Shown here piece by piece: positions 1 to 12,320 of a stretch of DNA of 64,000 bases. The DNA is taken from NCBI GenBank assembly GCA_002189035.1, contig CM007990.1, forward strand, positions 1,302,001 through 1,366,000. The letters are read 5' to 3'. The notes beneath the pieces are model-generated. The model saw nothing but the letters and a program-made list of their open reading frames with translations. It had not been told where the DNA came from and made no database searches. Numbering within the stretch: position 1 is the first letter of the stretch; every line of letters begins with the position of its first letter. Origin of the DNA: Utricularia gibba. Its lineage: Eukaryota > Streptophyta > Magnoliopsida > Lamiales > Lentibulariaceae. Position numbers and translations under genes: made by a program.

Positions 1-113
1 ATTGTAAGCAAAAGTAACTACCGCAAGAGGTCATCAATATCATCACATACAGAGAAATCAGGTGCGCAGAATCACAACTATCAATATGTTAAGATTCCAA
101 ATTAGTTAAAAAC

Positions 114-1097
114 CTTGTCCTTGGGATTGATCTTTGCACCATGTGAAACCAGAACCTGAGCTATTTTCAAGTGACCCTTGCTAGCAGCGTAATGAAGCGC
201 TGTGCGCCCACCTTCATTTTTGACATTCACATCAGCTCCTGTTCAATATCAAATTAGTTTTCCAATTATACAGAAAACAGAAAAAAAAAGATCAGGAGAA
301 ACTTTGAGTCTGTTCCATACGTTGTTTTGGATTTCGATTTTGTATGAAAATGCATGTTTCTAAGAGTAAAAAGGTGAACAACTATATTTAAAAGGTAGAA
401 AGTGATCTTCTGGAGTGAAAAACAAACGCGCTCAACAATACATGTAACCGATCCCATAAGTGGCGTATCACTATTTATTCCTTTTGTATATCATACAGCA
501 CATACCCGATGTCATAAGGCGAAAAAAAAAAACTACGCTTTTGGAAAAAAGTAATCAATGAAAAAACATAAAAGTAATGCAGAAACCTAACATATTCATG
601 AGTCTCACCTATGTTTAGTAAAATCTCCACAATTTCCAGATAGCCACTGCTTGCAGCAGAGTGTAAAGGCGTCCAGCCTTCATCATCAGAAACATTCACA
701 ATTGAGGGGCTTGCGGTTGATATTACTTCCACCACCTAACATAATCAACAAGAATTGAGCATTTGAAAAAGTTGTAACAGTAACAATCCACGGAAGTAAT
801 CAATCAGATCATTGAAGGATGGCATGTCCACACCCATTCTTAAACCACCAACTGAAGACAAACGAACAGCATGGCGTGTTGGACTAAAATAAGAAGGCTA
901 CGGATTCTCCTAACCTTGGAATGGGAGGAGGAAACGGCGACGTGTAGAAGAGTACGACCGTCTTCATTCCGAAGAGCGGAAGCTTTGAGAAGTTGCTCGT
1001 CTGAGAGCGATCGGAAAAGAGAGGCATCACCGGATTGCGCCGCCGCAAACAGGTCACTCTCCTTGAATTCTCTCACCGGGGCGACCTCGATTTCCAT
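114..1097 (-). CDS. Ankyrin-repeat protein, proteasome subunit p28/gankyrin-like (3' end outside window)
   Basis: Three exons are visible on the minus strand: 915-1097, 609-735 and 114-238, with GT-AG borders and matching phases. The rest lies beyond base 1. The ATG at 1097 opens an acidic N-terminus ([11 protein letters not shown]) and is followed by ankyrin repeats with the typical signatures [31 protein letters not shown] and [20 protein letters not shown]. Family knowledge: plant proteins of this layout (At2g03430 type, from memory) resemble gankyrin/PSMD10, a chaperone of the 19S proteasome base. Ankyrin repeats alone prove only protein binding, so the proteasome role is inferred. The upstream neighbour is transcribed in the same direction; the 450-base gap holds this gene's promoter. 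Confidence 0.85.
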
Positions 1098-1544
1098 CGC
1101 TCCTCTTACAGATTCTTGATACTCTCAACTGCTACTTCCGCCCAAAATCTCTACTAATGATGCTATGTATACTCTAATACCAAACCAATGAGAAATGATT
1201 TCACAAATGCATTTTTCAAAATCATTTAAAAAATGAAATTTGACTAGATTTTACTAAATTAAATAAAATAAATTAATTATCACAATAAATGATATCTTTC
1301 ATAGAATAATTTAATTAATAATACATTTAATAAATATACAATATTTTGCTATAGTTAAAAATTTATTTGATAGATATTTTACATAAATATATAATTAAAA
1401 TATTATTATATTTGCAAAAAAATATTTCATAATAAATCACAAATAGCATATGGCACAATTATTCTTCATTATTGGCCAAGCAAAAATGAGGAAACAATGA
1501 AGCAATGAATTGCGTTAGGGAGTGCACTGTGCTCCTTCATCAGC
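1098..1544. other. AT-rich spacer between two minus-strand genes
   Basis: Bases 1200-1440 are almost pure A/T. The stretch must contain the 3' UTR of the leucine-rich-repeat gene and the promoter of the ankyrin gene. No clear TATA box or repeat was recognised. Confidence 0.5.
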
Positions 1545-3606
1545 CTAAAACAAGAACTCAGAGTCAGAAAGCTGGAGAGATTTGTGGTGGCCAATTGGTT
1601 TCACACCAGGCCTGAAGGCGTTTCCTTCAATGTACCTGTGTAAAACATGATGTTATGTCATGCTCAGACGCTAACTCTACTGGATTCGTAGGAAGTTGAA
1701 ATTTCAAATGTGTGCGTTTGTGTGTGTTATTGCATATTGGAAAACATCGGATGGATTCATGGTCTTGTTGACCTGGTTTTCAGACAATGAAAACTTGAAA
1801 AAGGGAACTCACATTTCCTTGAGGAAAGGGTGTTTGTAGAACACAGCATGGATTCTACCAGTGAACAGATTGTTATCCAAGTACCTGAAATGGTAGAAAA
1901 GAACAAGCTGTAACTCTAGACTAATTTTTCTGACTTCCCACAATCCCAAATTCTTCATAGGACAAGATGAACACTCACAAATGACTTAATCGAGGGATAC
2001 GCGCGAGGCTGTATGGTATGTTGCCAGACATTTTGTTGTGGGACAAGTATCTGAGTCAAACAATGCTGTAGTTATTTATGTATGGGTTGATGAAGGATCA
2101 GAGCTCTACAATAAGAATGCTTACAAGATTTCTAAGTTGGTCAGATTCGAAAGCTGTGAAGGAATGCCTCCTCCCATGTTGTTGTTATTTAGGTATCTGT
2201 ATTGGTTGCAGTGCTAAAACAAATACATCACTCTGATAATTGAGACTGTGAGATCAGTGGGAGGGAGGAGCATACAGGTTACGAAGTGATTGAAAGCATC
2301 CTTCTAGGCGGATTATCCCCGTTATTGTTCCAACCAGGTGGTTGTTCCCTACATCCCTGAAGAATTTCAGACGTTATCTGATGTATGATAATGCAAATGC
2401 TAAAACACACTGAATGAATCATACAAGTTTCGTAGATGTTGCAAATTTCCAAGTTCGGATGGGATTCTGCCGGTTAAACGGTTGTGATGCAGATGCAGGG
2501 TACGCAGTTCAGTGAGATTCGCTAGCTCTCTTGGGATTTCACCTTTGAAACTGTTGAAGCTCAGGTAGCTGCATAGGAATCACATCACCATGGCAGTTGT
2601 TGACTTGGAATGTGAAAGTAAAAAGTTTTGAAGATAAACCTACAGATGCGTTAGCTGCTTAAGTTGTCCGATTTCTGGAGGAATTGCATCCTGCAGCTTG
2701 TTCCACCTCAAGTTCCTGGTTCATCAAAATAAGCAAGAGAAATAAGAACCGGGACTGAGAAATCTCATCTTTTTCATATGCAACAATGCAAATTTACAGT
2801 GTCTTGAGATGCTTCAAGCGCCCGATTTCTGATGGAATTGGCCCAGTAAGTTTATTGTTGTGAAGATCCCTACAATACCAATTCAGGTAACAGTTACAGG
2901 CTTCAAAAAAAGACAGATTCAGATAAGCAGATAGCACTTTTTTCTATAGAGAATCCACGAAAATTACAGATTGGTAAGGTCGATCAGATTGGTGACTCCA
3001 AGTGGAATAGGGCCAACAAGCGAAACTGAATAAACTTCCCTGTGAAAGGCAGTGTGAATGTGGAAATTATGTGAAAACATTCAGAAAGGAACCAACCAAA
3101 GGAATGCTCACAGTTCAGTAACAACTCTGTAATCACTCTCGCCGACAACTGAACACGTGACGCCGGACCACGGCGGTGAGTCACCGTCTCCACAAGGATC
3201 CTCCCCCACCCATGCGTACAACACTCTCCACCCAAGCGATGACTTGATTTCATTCAAGGCCTTCACTGTACGAAAGTAATAAATCTCAGCCACACATATA
3301 CACAAGAATCTCTCTGCAAACCAAAACCACGCTGCATGCCCGCATCGGCAGCCCCGTAATGAACCCCTACACAGACATGGGACACCAAATCCCCTAATGA
3401 CGCCCTTATATAAAAATCCAATCAAACGGGACGATGAATCCAACAGAATAAAACTCATCATCATCATCAGGGAAACCGTCAAAAAATGGATATGAAATCT
3501 TACCATCTCTCTTAAGAGTCTTGCAGTAGCTCTTACCAGCAAAAGCGATTGAAACAATGGTTAATATAGAAAACGATGAAAACGCAGAACGAAGAAGAGC
3601 CGCCAT
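1545..3606 (-). CDS. Secreted leucine-rich-repeat protein
   Basis: Eleven exons join to 1005 bases (334 residues): 3504-3606, 3112-3265, 2968-3039, 2798-2869, 2644-2715, 2425-2568, 2276-2356, 2125-2196, 1979-2050, 1813-1884, 1545-1635. The start MAALLRSAF gives a hydrophobic signal peptide. The N-terminal cap holds the LRRNT motif DPCGDG...PPWSGVTCS. About nine plant-type repeats follow (for example [17 protein letters not shown] and [18 protein letters not shown]). The tail ends SDSEFLF; there is no membrane anchor or kinase. Most middle exons are exactly 72 bases, one repeat each. The sequence closely fits an uncharacterised Arabidopsis LRR family (At5g61240 type, from memory). A role in the cell wall or as a co-receptor is only inferred. 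Confidence 0.93.
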
Positions 3607-4301
3607 TATCGAAACATCCAAACCAGGGTTATTCACAGAACTCCAGAGCCCCATACAGCGTGGTGTTGAAGCATTCACAGAGGTGCCTGTTAAAGGGTTG
3701 AACCGCCCAACCGACCCGACCCGAATCCGTGATCAACCTTTTTGACCATTTTTGTTAATTATTTAAACAATTATCTACGATATCAAATATACATATATTA
3801 ATAATTATACAAATATATTTTATAAAATTTTCATAGTTTTTTAATCAAATAAATTTTAATTTTTTTTATCAAATGTAATAAATTTTCAATATTAAACCAA
3901 CTTTCAACTATAACAATATAGTACGCATTTATCTAAATACGAATAATTCTAAAGGTACCAAGAATCCATCCATATCACCGTTTCCGAACAAATATAATAC
4001 ATGTTTATCTAAATACGAATAATTGTAGATGCACCAAGAATCCATATCACCGTTTCTGAACAAATATGCATAAGTTACAAGGAATACAAAAACATGAATA
4101 GCAGCAGTTCATACTCATCAATGGTGACTCATGTTACACAGGTGACCAGCATGAGCATATGACCAGACCTGTGATTTGACTAAAAGGATGCATAACTTCA
4201 CCATTTTGAATCAAAAACTGATGGCTTCAAGGAGAGAAACCCCAATGCGAACCGTAAAGAAACAAATCAGGTGATGGGTATGGACCATGTTGGTCCATGG
4301 G
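3607..4301. other. Spacer between LRR and ELM2 genes
   Basis: It holds the LRR promoter side and the 3' UTR of the ELM2 gene. It is AT-rich from 3750 to 4100 and includes the tandem repeat listed separately. Confidence 0.5.
3924..4070. repeat. Tandem repeat, two units of about 75 bases
   Basis: Unit one (about 3924-3999) and unit two (about 4001-4070) share the words TTATCTAAATACGAATAATT, CCAAGAATCCAT and ATATCACCGTTT followed by GAACAAATAT. The second copy lacks one short CATC duplication and differs at a few bases. Confidence 0.85.
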
Positions 4302-5663
4302 TTAGCTGCCTGCGTTTCCCTCTATCTCTATACCATGCTGATTCAGCACCGGTGATTTATCTGTCTCATCGCTTAGCTCACCAGAGGAGATGTGTGCAGA
4401 ACTGCTACCGTTCTCTCCTGATGCGGTTTCAGGCTCAGGCCAGAAGTTGTCGAACCAGGTTGCATCAGCATCCAGCTCGTGGTCGCCAAAGGACTCCACC
4501 GTTGAGTCTTCATCACCATCTTCTTCTCCGACCAGACGGAAGATGGTGTTTTGGACTTGGTGGTCATCATCATCACCGGTCTGCCGTGGATGTGATGGGT
4601 GGTGATGGGTCCCTCGCCATTCATCATCATCATCACTGTCTATCTCCATGTCGAAGGATCTATTCTGCACAGCCCTCTTGTGGAGAATGAACACATTGAA
4701 GTAGTAGCTGACAAGTTCCATCATTGTGCGGTTAGGGAATGCGTCCCTGAGGTGGTTCCAGAAATTCCCACCACGCGACTTTGGGTATGAGGAAACAACC
4801 TCCTGAAAGATTTGTCTCTCCTCGGGAATCCACTTCAACCCCACGATGTCACCCATATCATGGAAACCCAGATCTTCGAATTTTTCATCTCCGACAGTCT
4901 GGAGGAACTTCTCTCTCGCCTCCTGCACATGCTGCTGCACACACCTCATGGATCCCACGTCCAGGCAGCTGCATTCTGTTCTGCCTTGTCCAGCTCTGAA
5001 TCCATCAACTGCTGAATCATTTGCATCACCAAATGGCAAGATACAAGATCCCATAAGTCTCTGTTCCCGGTCAATCTCTTCACACATATTGTCATCGCAA
5101 GTGTTGTCACGGCGACCACCAGGCACCCGTATAGGAACTACAGCCTGATGTTCTGGGCCAATGGGAACTTCCTTCCTTGGAGAACAGTTGAATAGAATTA
5201 CATAAGGATCTCCATGCGGGTCAGGGGATTGCTCGGGAGTGCTTAACTCAATATATCTCGGAAGATTGGACCAAACAGGTGAGGCTTCATTTCCAACATC
5301 TTCATTACTACTGCTGGCCACCACGAATAGCGATGCACTTGCATCAAGTTTTTTCTCCGCAGTTAAACCACTAGCTGTTTCATCTTCAAACCCCAAGTCA
5401 AGATCCAGTTTATAGAAATTGCTGCCTGTGACAATGGAGGAGCAACTGATTTCCAAATATTTATCCAGAGGCAAAACTCTAGTTGTATTAACATTTGGCA
5501 TCAGACAGCTAGCTTACCAGGAGAACCGGTAGTCTGAGTGGTTACACGTGGTTCGTCAACGTGTGATGGCGATTTCATGTAACATTCCAATAATTTAGAT
5601 TGTTTGTAAGAAGGCTCAGGAAAATCTTCCTCCCCCAAAATCGTTTGATTCCCATACTTTACA
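4302..5663 (-). CDS. ELM2 / SANT-like domain nuclear protein
   Basis: Two coding exons are clear: 5518-5663 and 4302-5425. The 92-base intron has donor CCTG|GTAAGC and acceptor GTCACAG|GCAGC and keeps the frame. The protein has an N-terminal motif like the family's KRPF..EDFxELxxKxSRQL, an ELM2-like stretch (HGDPYVILFNCSPRKEVPIG), then a SANT/Myb-like region (GLKWIPEERQIFQEVV to FPNRTMMELVSYYFNVFILHKR) and an acidic tail with Asp and His runs. Proteins of this type (At2g03470/At1g13880, from memory) are predicted chromatin or transcription cofactors. The true start was not found: exon 5663 begins mid-codon, so a small upstream coding exon is needed, or translation starts at the in-frame ATG of MKSPSHVDE. 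The first ATG of the long open frame (5501) lies in the intron. Confidence 0.8.
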
Positions 5664-6487
5664 CTGAAAATCAGAGTCAATGCTCAAAATGAAAAAATAC
5701 GATTTAAAAAATTGAAAAAACGGCCTGCCATCATCACTGAGAGCATCAACGGAAGCAACAAAAAAATTGGGGCTCTAGGTTTAATAGAAATCTTGCAAAA
5801 AAAAAAAAAAAAAAAGGACATGAAATATAGCAAACCCCAATTCACAGGACATCAAATCTAAACCCTCAAACAATTTCTATGTCCAAAAAACTTAAACTGT
5901 AATAATCCCAAAAGCTGAAGAAAACCCTATTCGCAAAAGGGCTCCCCATAAAACTTCGATTCAAAGTCTATCAAAAAGGGAAAGCGAATCGCAAGACCGC
6001 GAATCTAAAAAAACAAAAGAATTCAAAGATCCGGACACAATCCCCGAAAAAACCTAGAATTTTTCGAAATTCACAAATTGGGTCAAAATCATACACAATC
6101 GAAACCTAACTGAAACAATCGCCCTAGACAACTGCAGAATTGAAAGATTTTGTTCGGAAATCAAACGATTACAACAGATCCCGATCCCTCCGACGCGGAA
6201 ATTACAGGCAATCGATGATGCCAAGAGAAGGGGCAAACCTTCAGCGGCCTCCGCAGGATCCCCGAATATTCTGACCCGGTTTCGTACGGAAAAAGCCGCA
6301 CCTCCCTCAACTATTTCCCCATTACTTATTTATACTTTTAAAATTAAAATTTACTACACTTCAAAACAAACAAATTTCCAAAGTGTCCCGTGGAAGCACC
6401 CACAGTAGCTCAATGAAGATGAATTGTCTGTCTGTCTCTCCAACTTCAACACATCCCCTGAAAGAATCTCCACTCTATCTCCACAGT
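5664..6487. other. 5' leader and promoter of the ELM2 gene, 3' side of the ceramide synthase
   Basis: The minus strand at 6240-6300 looks like a 5' UTR exon ending with donor CTGAAG|GTTTGC near 6240. The intron to 5663 is AT-rich with an A-run at 5799-5815. The segment 6300-6487 is the ELM2 promoter and the 3' UTR of the next gene. Confidence 0.4.
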
Positions 6488-8055
6488 CTAGTCTTCGTGC
6501 TCGTCTTCTTCATCGGAATCTGCGAGCAGAGAAACAGATTCTGTCTCAAAAAGCAGCTAAAGAGCATGGTGTTTCTGCCTGGAGAACAGGCTTTCCAATC
6601 CCAAACCAGATGAAGTGAGCTTGCGTTTGTTGGCCTACCGGAACGAACGTCTTCGCTGACTCGCCCCCTTTCTTGTATTTGCTTGACAAGCATTCGGAAC
6701 ATCAGGATCCACCAGTAGATGTGGAGAACCAGCAGGGAGAAGAGAAGGAAATTGAAGATGTAGTAGTACACTGCCCCATCCACTCTGTGTTTCTCCTTGT
6801 CAACAACCAGCAGAACTTCATAGCTGGATGGATTGTGCAGCTGGTGAGCATTTTGGGGAACAGGGAATGGGTAGGGAAGGGCAGGGCGTACCTGGTGCTC
6901 CACAGGATCCAGAAGGGGTAGTAAACAAGACGGAGGACGACCCATGATACCACGAATAGCACAAATGAGAAGCTTGCCAAAGCTTCAGCCCCGCTGTATT
7001 TTGACATCTTTCCAACTTCAAGAAACACATCATTAGCATCATGAAGCGCTAGGACAACCGAACCAACGCGAGCGAATCTGAACGAGTTGAAGAGCATGAG
7101 AAGAGGAATGAGATAAGGGGGATTATGGTGTGTGACAAAAAGGAGGGATGGACCTACCTAAATATGTAAGATAGCACTATGAGAAACAGAGTTGCTACAT
7201 GGTGTCCCATTGATACTCCGAAGTCAGAACGCCTTGTTTCCCAGAATATAAGAGCAAAAATGGAGTATGTGTAGAATCCACCAGTGTACATATAGAGTCC
7301 CCTCAGTTTCAACCTAGAGATATTCATCAATTCTCAATACACGAATACAGAAAGGAACAAGAGTGTAAGGTCTTGGATCTGATACCAGGATATCTAGTAA
7401 AAGGGACAGCTAGCACAGTTCAAATACGAAGGAAAATAATGGAATCTTACTTGCAGGTTTGCTCAGGCCACACCTGGTTTCCAGGCCCTTCCCAGAAGTA
7501 TTTTGTGTTTCCAAACCAGGGTTCATTGTAGGTAACGGCGAGTGCAAGTATTTCTGCTGAAAGATAGTAAACACATTTCCAAGCTGATTCCTTGAACTTC
7601 CTGATCTTCTTTTTGGGTCCATCCGCCTCATTATCCACAGCTCGGTTTCCCTTTAGATTTATCAACTGCTCCCCTACTTTCTGCAAACAACAATGTTGCG
7701 CTCCTCATTAGCACATAAATACAAAAAAGCATTCTTTGATTTCATGCTAGAAGTTGACAAACAAGAGGCAGTTAGAAAAAGCACGAAGCTGATACCCAAA
7801 AACTTTTAATCTGGCTTCAATCTCCCAACCAACGCAAATACCCAGAAATTACAGCAGCTCATAAAATCCAGACAGTACATGAATTCAGCAAGATTAAACA
7901 GCATAAAAGAAAATCACCTCAAATACGAATCGGTCCAGCACGAATCGGACAGCCGGGAAGAAGACAGCGAAAAAGGGAAGCAACGCAAAATCCTTATACT
8001 CCGGGTAGGATTCCTGCTGCCAATCCACCGAATTCACCCATTCAACTAGACCCAT
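6488..8055 (-). CDS. LOH: Ceramide synthase (LAG1 longevity assurance homolog)
   Basis: Six exons: 7918-8055, 7451-7680, 7158-7313, 6892-7077, 6639-6823, 6488-6519; 927 bases, 308 residues. The enzyme N-acylates sphingoid bases with acyl-CoA in the ER membrane to make ceramides. The TLC/Lag1 domain is plain: [15 protein letters not shown], the Lag1 signature [12 protein letters not shown], then [18 protein letters not shown], and several hydrophobic segments. The C-terminus is acidic ([11 protein letters not shown]), as in Arabidopsis LOH1/LOH3, the class using very-long-chain acyl-CoA, and as in tomato Asc-1. Assignment to the LOH1/3 rather than the LOH2 class rests on overall resemblance to remembered sequences. 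Family length is usually about 300, so this gene is complete. Confidence 0.95.
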
Positions 8056-10480
8056 TTTCACGACTCAAAAAATAAACTCACAGTTTCTTCAAAATCCGCT
8101 ACCGATCATGGCTAAAAGATTTGGTTGGTAGCGAACTCCGTAATGAATTTTCAATGGCTCAGATGTTTCCGGAGAAAAACATTTAACCCAATAAAATTTT
8201 AGCAGACTTCCCTGCGCCCAGCATCCCATTAAACAAATCTCTCATCACAACAGAAAGAGACCCGTCTCTGTAATACCCTTTTCTTCACCGCCAGCCTCCC
8301 AAAATGCATCACCCCGATGGATAAACAGTCCCTCGGGAAAGTTACACCATCATTGAGAAAGTTACCTTTTTGCTTTCCATCATGTTCTGTTTTTTTTTCT
8401 TTTGTTTTTTGTGCAGGGGTAGGCGAGCGAATCTTCAGATACGATACAAACTAAAAAAAAAAAAAAAAAATTAAATAATATTTTAAGATATTTTTTTAAA
8501 AAACTATCTTCAAATCGAAAAAAATAATATTTACTTTAACTTTAAAATATTTTTTTTACTGATATTGCATAATAAATTCATTATGAAATTCATTTTTCAA
8601 AAAACAAAAAAACAGATTTTGAAGATAGAATCAATTCTATGAAAATAAAATCAAATTTAGTAGAATAAAAGTGATTTCCAAACATTGAGTTCATGTTTGT
8701 TAGATGGGTTTAAACTTTTAATCCATGATTAAAAGTTGATATGTATGTTTATTATAACAGATTAGCTAAATACATGGGATTATATTATTACATTACAAAC
8801 ATATCTATAATGGTTTAACAAAACCCATTTTTTAATATGTAATCCCATTAACTTGAATTTACACAAAAGATATACAATCAATCTTTACATAATTTATTGA
8901 AATATATACAAAGAATTTACATAATTTACATAATTTTTCAAAATATTAAAAGAAAGAAATTACATATTTATTGATTTCTCGTATTATTATTTATTGATAA
9001 CTCATAAATTACATATTTTCGATAATTTTGATGATAACGCTCTGACTTGGTTTAATGTTTATTTAGTCCCTTATATAATCCTGGAGCAATTAAGATACAC
9101 GTTTAAAAGATGAGGTTGATTGTACAAAGAGAATCGAGGGGTCAAAAATTAAAAAAAAAAGGAGGAATTTTTCACAATCTTTTTACCGTAAAAAAATAAT
9201 AATAAAATGAAAAAAAAAAAGAAAGCTGATGAACACAAGCCCGGCCCAATCGGAATTTTCATTCACTTTAGTATACACAAATTAATGTTATATAATAATG
9301 GGTAAAAAGACAAAATCCAGTTGACTTTTTCAAACATGTTCCCGTTGGATTTTATTATGTTAACAAAATTATTTAATTACTTTTTATAATGCATAAATAT
9401 AAAAACATAAATAAATTGATCCCTTCACATTAATAATTTGAGGGTATGATCCGTATACATCTTTTTATTGCATTCTCATTTTATAGAATGAGAATGTAAA
9501 AAGCATATAAAATAAAAATACCTTTTCCTTCTTAATTATCATATAATTTATATTTCCATTCTTAAATAACACACTATTTTACAAAATACAGAAATAAATT
9601 CATTCTCTCGTTTTCTTTTTCTCATTGTTAATAAAATGAGATTGAAAAATGAACAATGTATGCAGCACATACCCTAAGTCATTGTTTGATATGAAGGTAT
9701 AAGACAGATTTATGCTGAGTTTGATAAAATTATATTGTTTGATATGTAGTTATAATTATACTAATTATATGAGTTTATATAGTTTGTAATTAAACTTACA
9801 AACATATAAATATACAAACCAAACAAAACCTAAGAGTATATAAATATGAATTGAATTGTTATAATATATACTGAAAAACATTGATTAAGTTCAACATAAC
9901 ATTCATAAAAAAAAATAATTAATTTTTTAATAATGGATTTACATGGAACAAGATGATTGAATACGGAGTTAAAGCACGCGTTTTAAAAGAATGTACCCGA
10001 CCCGAATTCGACCTACTCCAAAGAGACGGACTCGGGTCGGGTCACATCTAGCCCGGATTATGAGGTAGGCATTCAATCATAGTCCCCTTTTAGGTCATTA
10101 GGTCGAATTACTGTTGCGATGCAATCATTGGTTGAAAATAATTATACCAATAAAGACTAAATATATGATTATTTTTCTGTGTATTTTTTAATCATTTTTT
10201 TTTCAAAAAAATAATCTTGTGGATGCATATGCGCGTATCCAGAACTCCCAGTAATATAATAGAATCCGTACAAGTGGGGAAGAAGACAAGTGGTGTGGTG
10301 TCACGTGGACCCCACAATGTGAGCCAGCAGATGAGGAGTTGTTACTGAAAAAAAAAGATAGAAATGGAGTGGTGTGGTGTGAGCAAAAAGCCAGATGCGC
10401 AGTTGGGATTCACATGAAAGGCTGCTGAGGCTGAGGCTGGTTGATGGCAGCAACACACACTCCATTTAAAGCCCTCCCCT
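8056..10480. other. Long AT-rich intergenic region
   Basis: The first 250 bases (8056-8300) are the promoter side of the ceramide synthase. From 8450 to 10200 the sequence is AT-rich with A- and T-runs. A phrase of the type GTTTGATATG is repeated near 9685 and 9738. No reading frame or RNA gene was recognised. Confidence 0.5.
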
Positions 10481-11152
10481 CCTCATAAATAACAAAGTGT
10501 AGTAGTTAGTAGTCCAAGAGTCAGCCAGCCAGCATTTCTCCCTGGCCCTAACCCCTAGCTGCTGCCTCCTGGCCTGGCAGTGATGGGGAAGGAAGGAAGG
10601 CCACAGCCACAGGAGTGTTTGTTGTGTGAGGCAGTCAGGTGAGTAGGCTGTGCCAATGCATGCTCCAAGATCTACTTATTTCTTTGAGGTTTTCTGGGCT
10701 GCATTTGTGGGTGGAAATGGTGGAGTTTGTCCTTCCTGTGACTGGTTTGGATGGTGAGGAAAATGGGTTGGTGTTGTAATGTGATCTTTTGGGTTCATTT
10801 GATTCTAATTGCGAAGCAGAAGACAATTTTAATGAGGTGGGGAAGAGGAACATGCCAGTCAAGGAGCATTCAAAAGAGAGAGGAGGGGGAGTGTGGCTTT
10901 TGGATATGAATGAATTCTGAATCCCACTGTTTCCAAAAGTGACATTTAGTTCCAGTTCAATGCGTGTCTCCTGGTTAATAAAAGCCAGAGCGGGAGACTT
11001 GATGGCGCTGAGAGAAGACAGCTAAGGGGTGACGTTCTTCATTTGACCAACAGTTTCTTTTCTTCGCCACAAAGAGGAGTCAAATGCCCCCTCCCTGCTT
11101 CTCTACACACAACAACACTGCTGCTACTACTTACCACCTCTCCTACTCTGCA
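10481..11152 (+). promoter_or_regulatory. Probable 5' leader of the SOFL gene with a leader intron
   Basis: From about 10463 the sequence changes from AT-rich to GC-richer. A good splice donor (CAGTCAG|GTGAGT) lies at 10638/10639, and pyrimidine-rich sequence precedes the coding start at 11153. A short upstream ORF begins at about 10582 (MGKEGRPQPQECLLCEAVR) and runs into the donor. The acceptor was not fixed. Confidence 0.4.
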
Positions 11153-11527
11153 ATGGAATCCTCATCTAAGTCTCTCCATGGCGGTGAGGAGTGCTGCAGC
11201 AGCAGTGAGTCAGGCTGGACCAAATACATCGCTTCCCCGGACGACAATCGTTTGGTAGTTGAAGATGAAGAGGATCAGGGGAGGAGTACAGTGGATTAAG
11301 CCTACAAATCTGCAAGAAAGTCAAGGGAGAAGAGGAGGCAGAGAGTGATGATTCAATGGCTTCTGATGCCTCATCTGCTCCAAGCTATCAGGGGAGGTTA
11401 TATGTGAAGGAGGAGAAGAAGGAACACAAGGGAAAGCATCGTATGGGATCAAGGGGGTAGTGGAAGGGAAAAGGGCAAGTCTGTGCAACAAGCAACTACT
11501 GGTGGAAGAAGAGTTAGCAAGGTATAA
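11153..11527 (+). CDS. SOFL: SOB FIVE-LIKE (SOFL) protein, interrupted by two frame shifts
   Basis: Two family motifs are present but in different frames. SOFL-A (SSSESGWTKYIASP) is in the frame of the ATG at 11153. SOFL-B (DDSMASDASSAPS) is one frame earlier, from about 11282. A basic tail resembling the family C-terminus (EKGKSVQQATTGGRRVSKV) returns to the first frame after 11456. The changes fall at G-runs 11278-11281 (one base short) and 11453-11457 (one too many or two too few). Corrected length would be about 124 residues, normal for the family. SOFL proteins are small plant-only proteins; Arabidopsis SOB5/SOFL1/2 raise cytokinin levels. Whether the gene is broken or the sequence is wrong cannot be told here. 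Confidence 0.75.
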
Positions 11528-12320
11528 AAAGCAGGGTTTGTAGGTTTTGTTAGCTTGTTTCTCTTGTGTTTGTTGATTGATCTCCAAGTTCATGTGGACT
11601 GGTGTTAGTTATGGCTGAACATCTTTGAGGGTTAAATACCAAAGACTTCATGACAGATAATGCGTGCGTGTGATGCACTAAAAAGACAAGCCATTTCTAA
11701 AATAAAGCATGTCTAAGCAATACAAAAAAAACCACCCGCACAAGTTGCTATATACACGAGTACAATGCTGCGCTTTACTACTACCATACACCATCTTTCA
11801 TTCACATGCACAAATTACAAGACCAAAATGGTAAGTGCATCATCCCTTTTTAGACTTCAAAATCGCTACCACTGTCTTACAAAGTGGCTCGTGTATCGAG
11901 CAAGTTCGCTATTATGGGGCAGCAAATGATGCTTATGACAGCCGCTGCTAAGCATCACTGGTGACCATGAAGCGCAGTGATGCCCAGAAAAGAGAAGCAA
12001 TGGTCTCATAGAGACTGGATCCAGCATGCAGAAAACCAACAGTTGAAAAGCTCTATGGCTTATGTTAAGGCCTTTATCCAGAGTGGATATTGTTTCAACA
12101 ATGGCCTCCTGAAATAAGAGATCCATGCTCCTAAAGTAACCCCAACGTCAATATTCTAAATATTACTTGCAAGACTTCAGTGCATGGGCATTCATGGTTG
12201 TGTACCTGAGAGATTGTTCTCACGGTCAATATTACTTGAAAGTCTTCGTGCCCATGGAAGGATATGCAGGGATAGCTCCATTGTGGCATGACGCTGACTA
12301 AACCAGCATTCAAAACAATA
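11528..12320. other. Convergent spacer between SOFL and PPR genes
   Basis: It should hold the 3' UTRs of the two facing genes. No long or family-like reading frame was found; the two short minus-strand frames at 11866-12126 and 12131-12313 match nothing known to me. Confidence 0.4.

Noticed and set aside
4373-4636. Met-rich frame within the ELM2 gene
   Set aside because: It is an out-of-frame reading of the GAT/CAT repeat region coding Asp and His runs.
5433-5501. ATG at 5501 as start of the ELM2 protein
   Set aside because: It lies within a 92-base intron with good splice sites; the exon upstream is in frame and resembles the family N-terminus.
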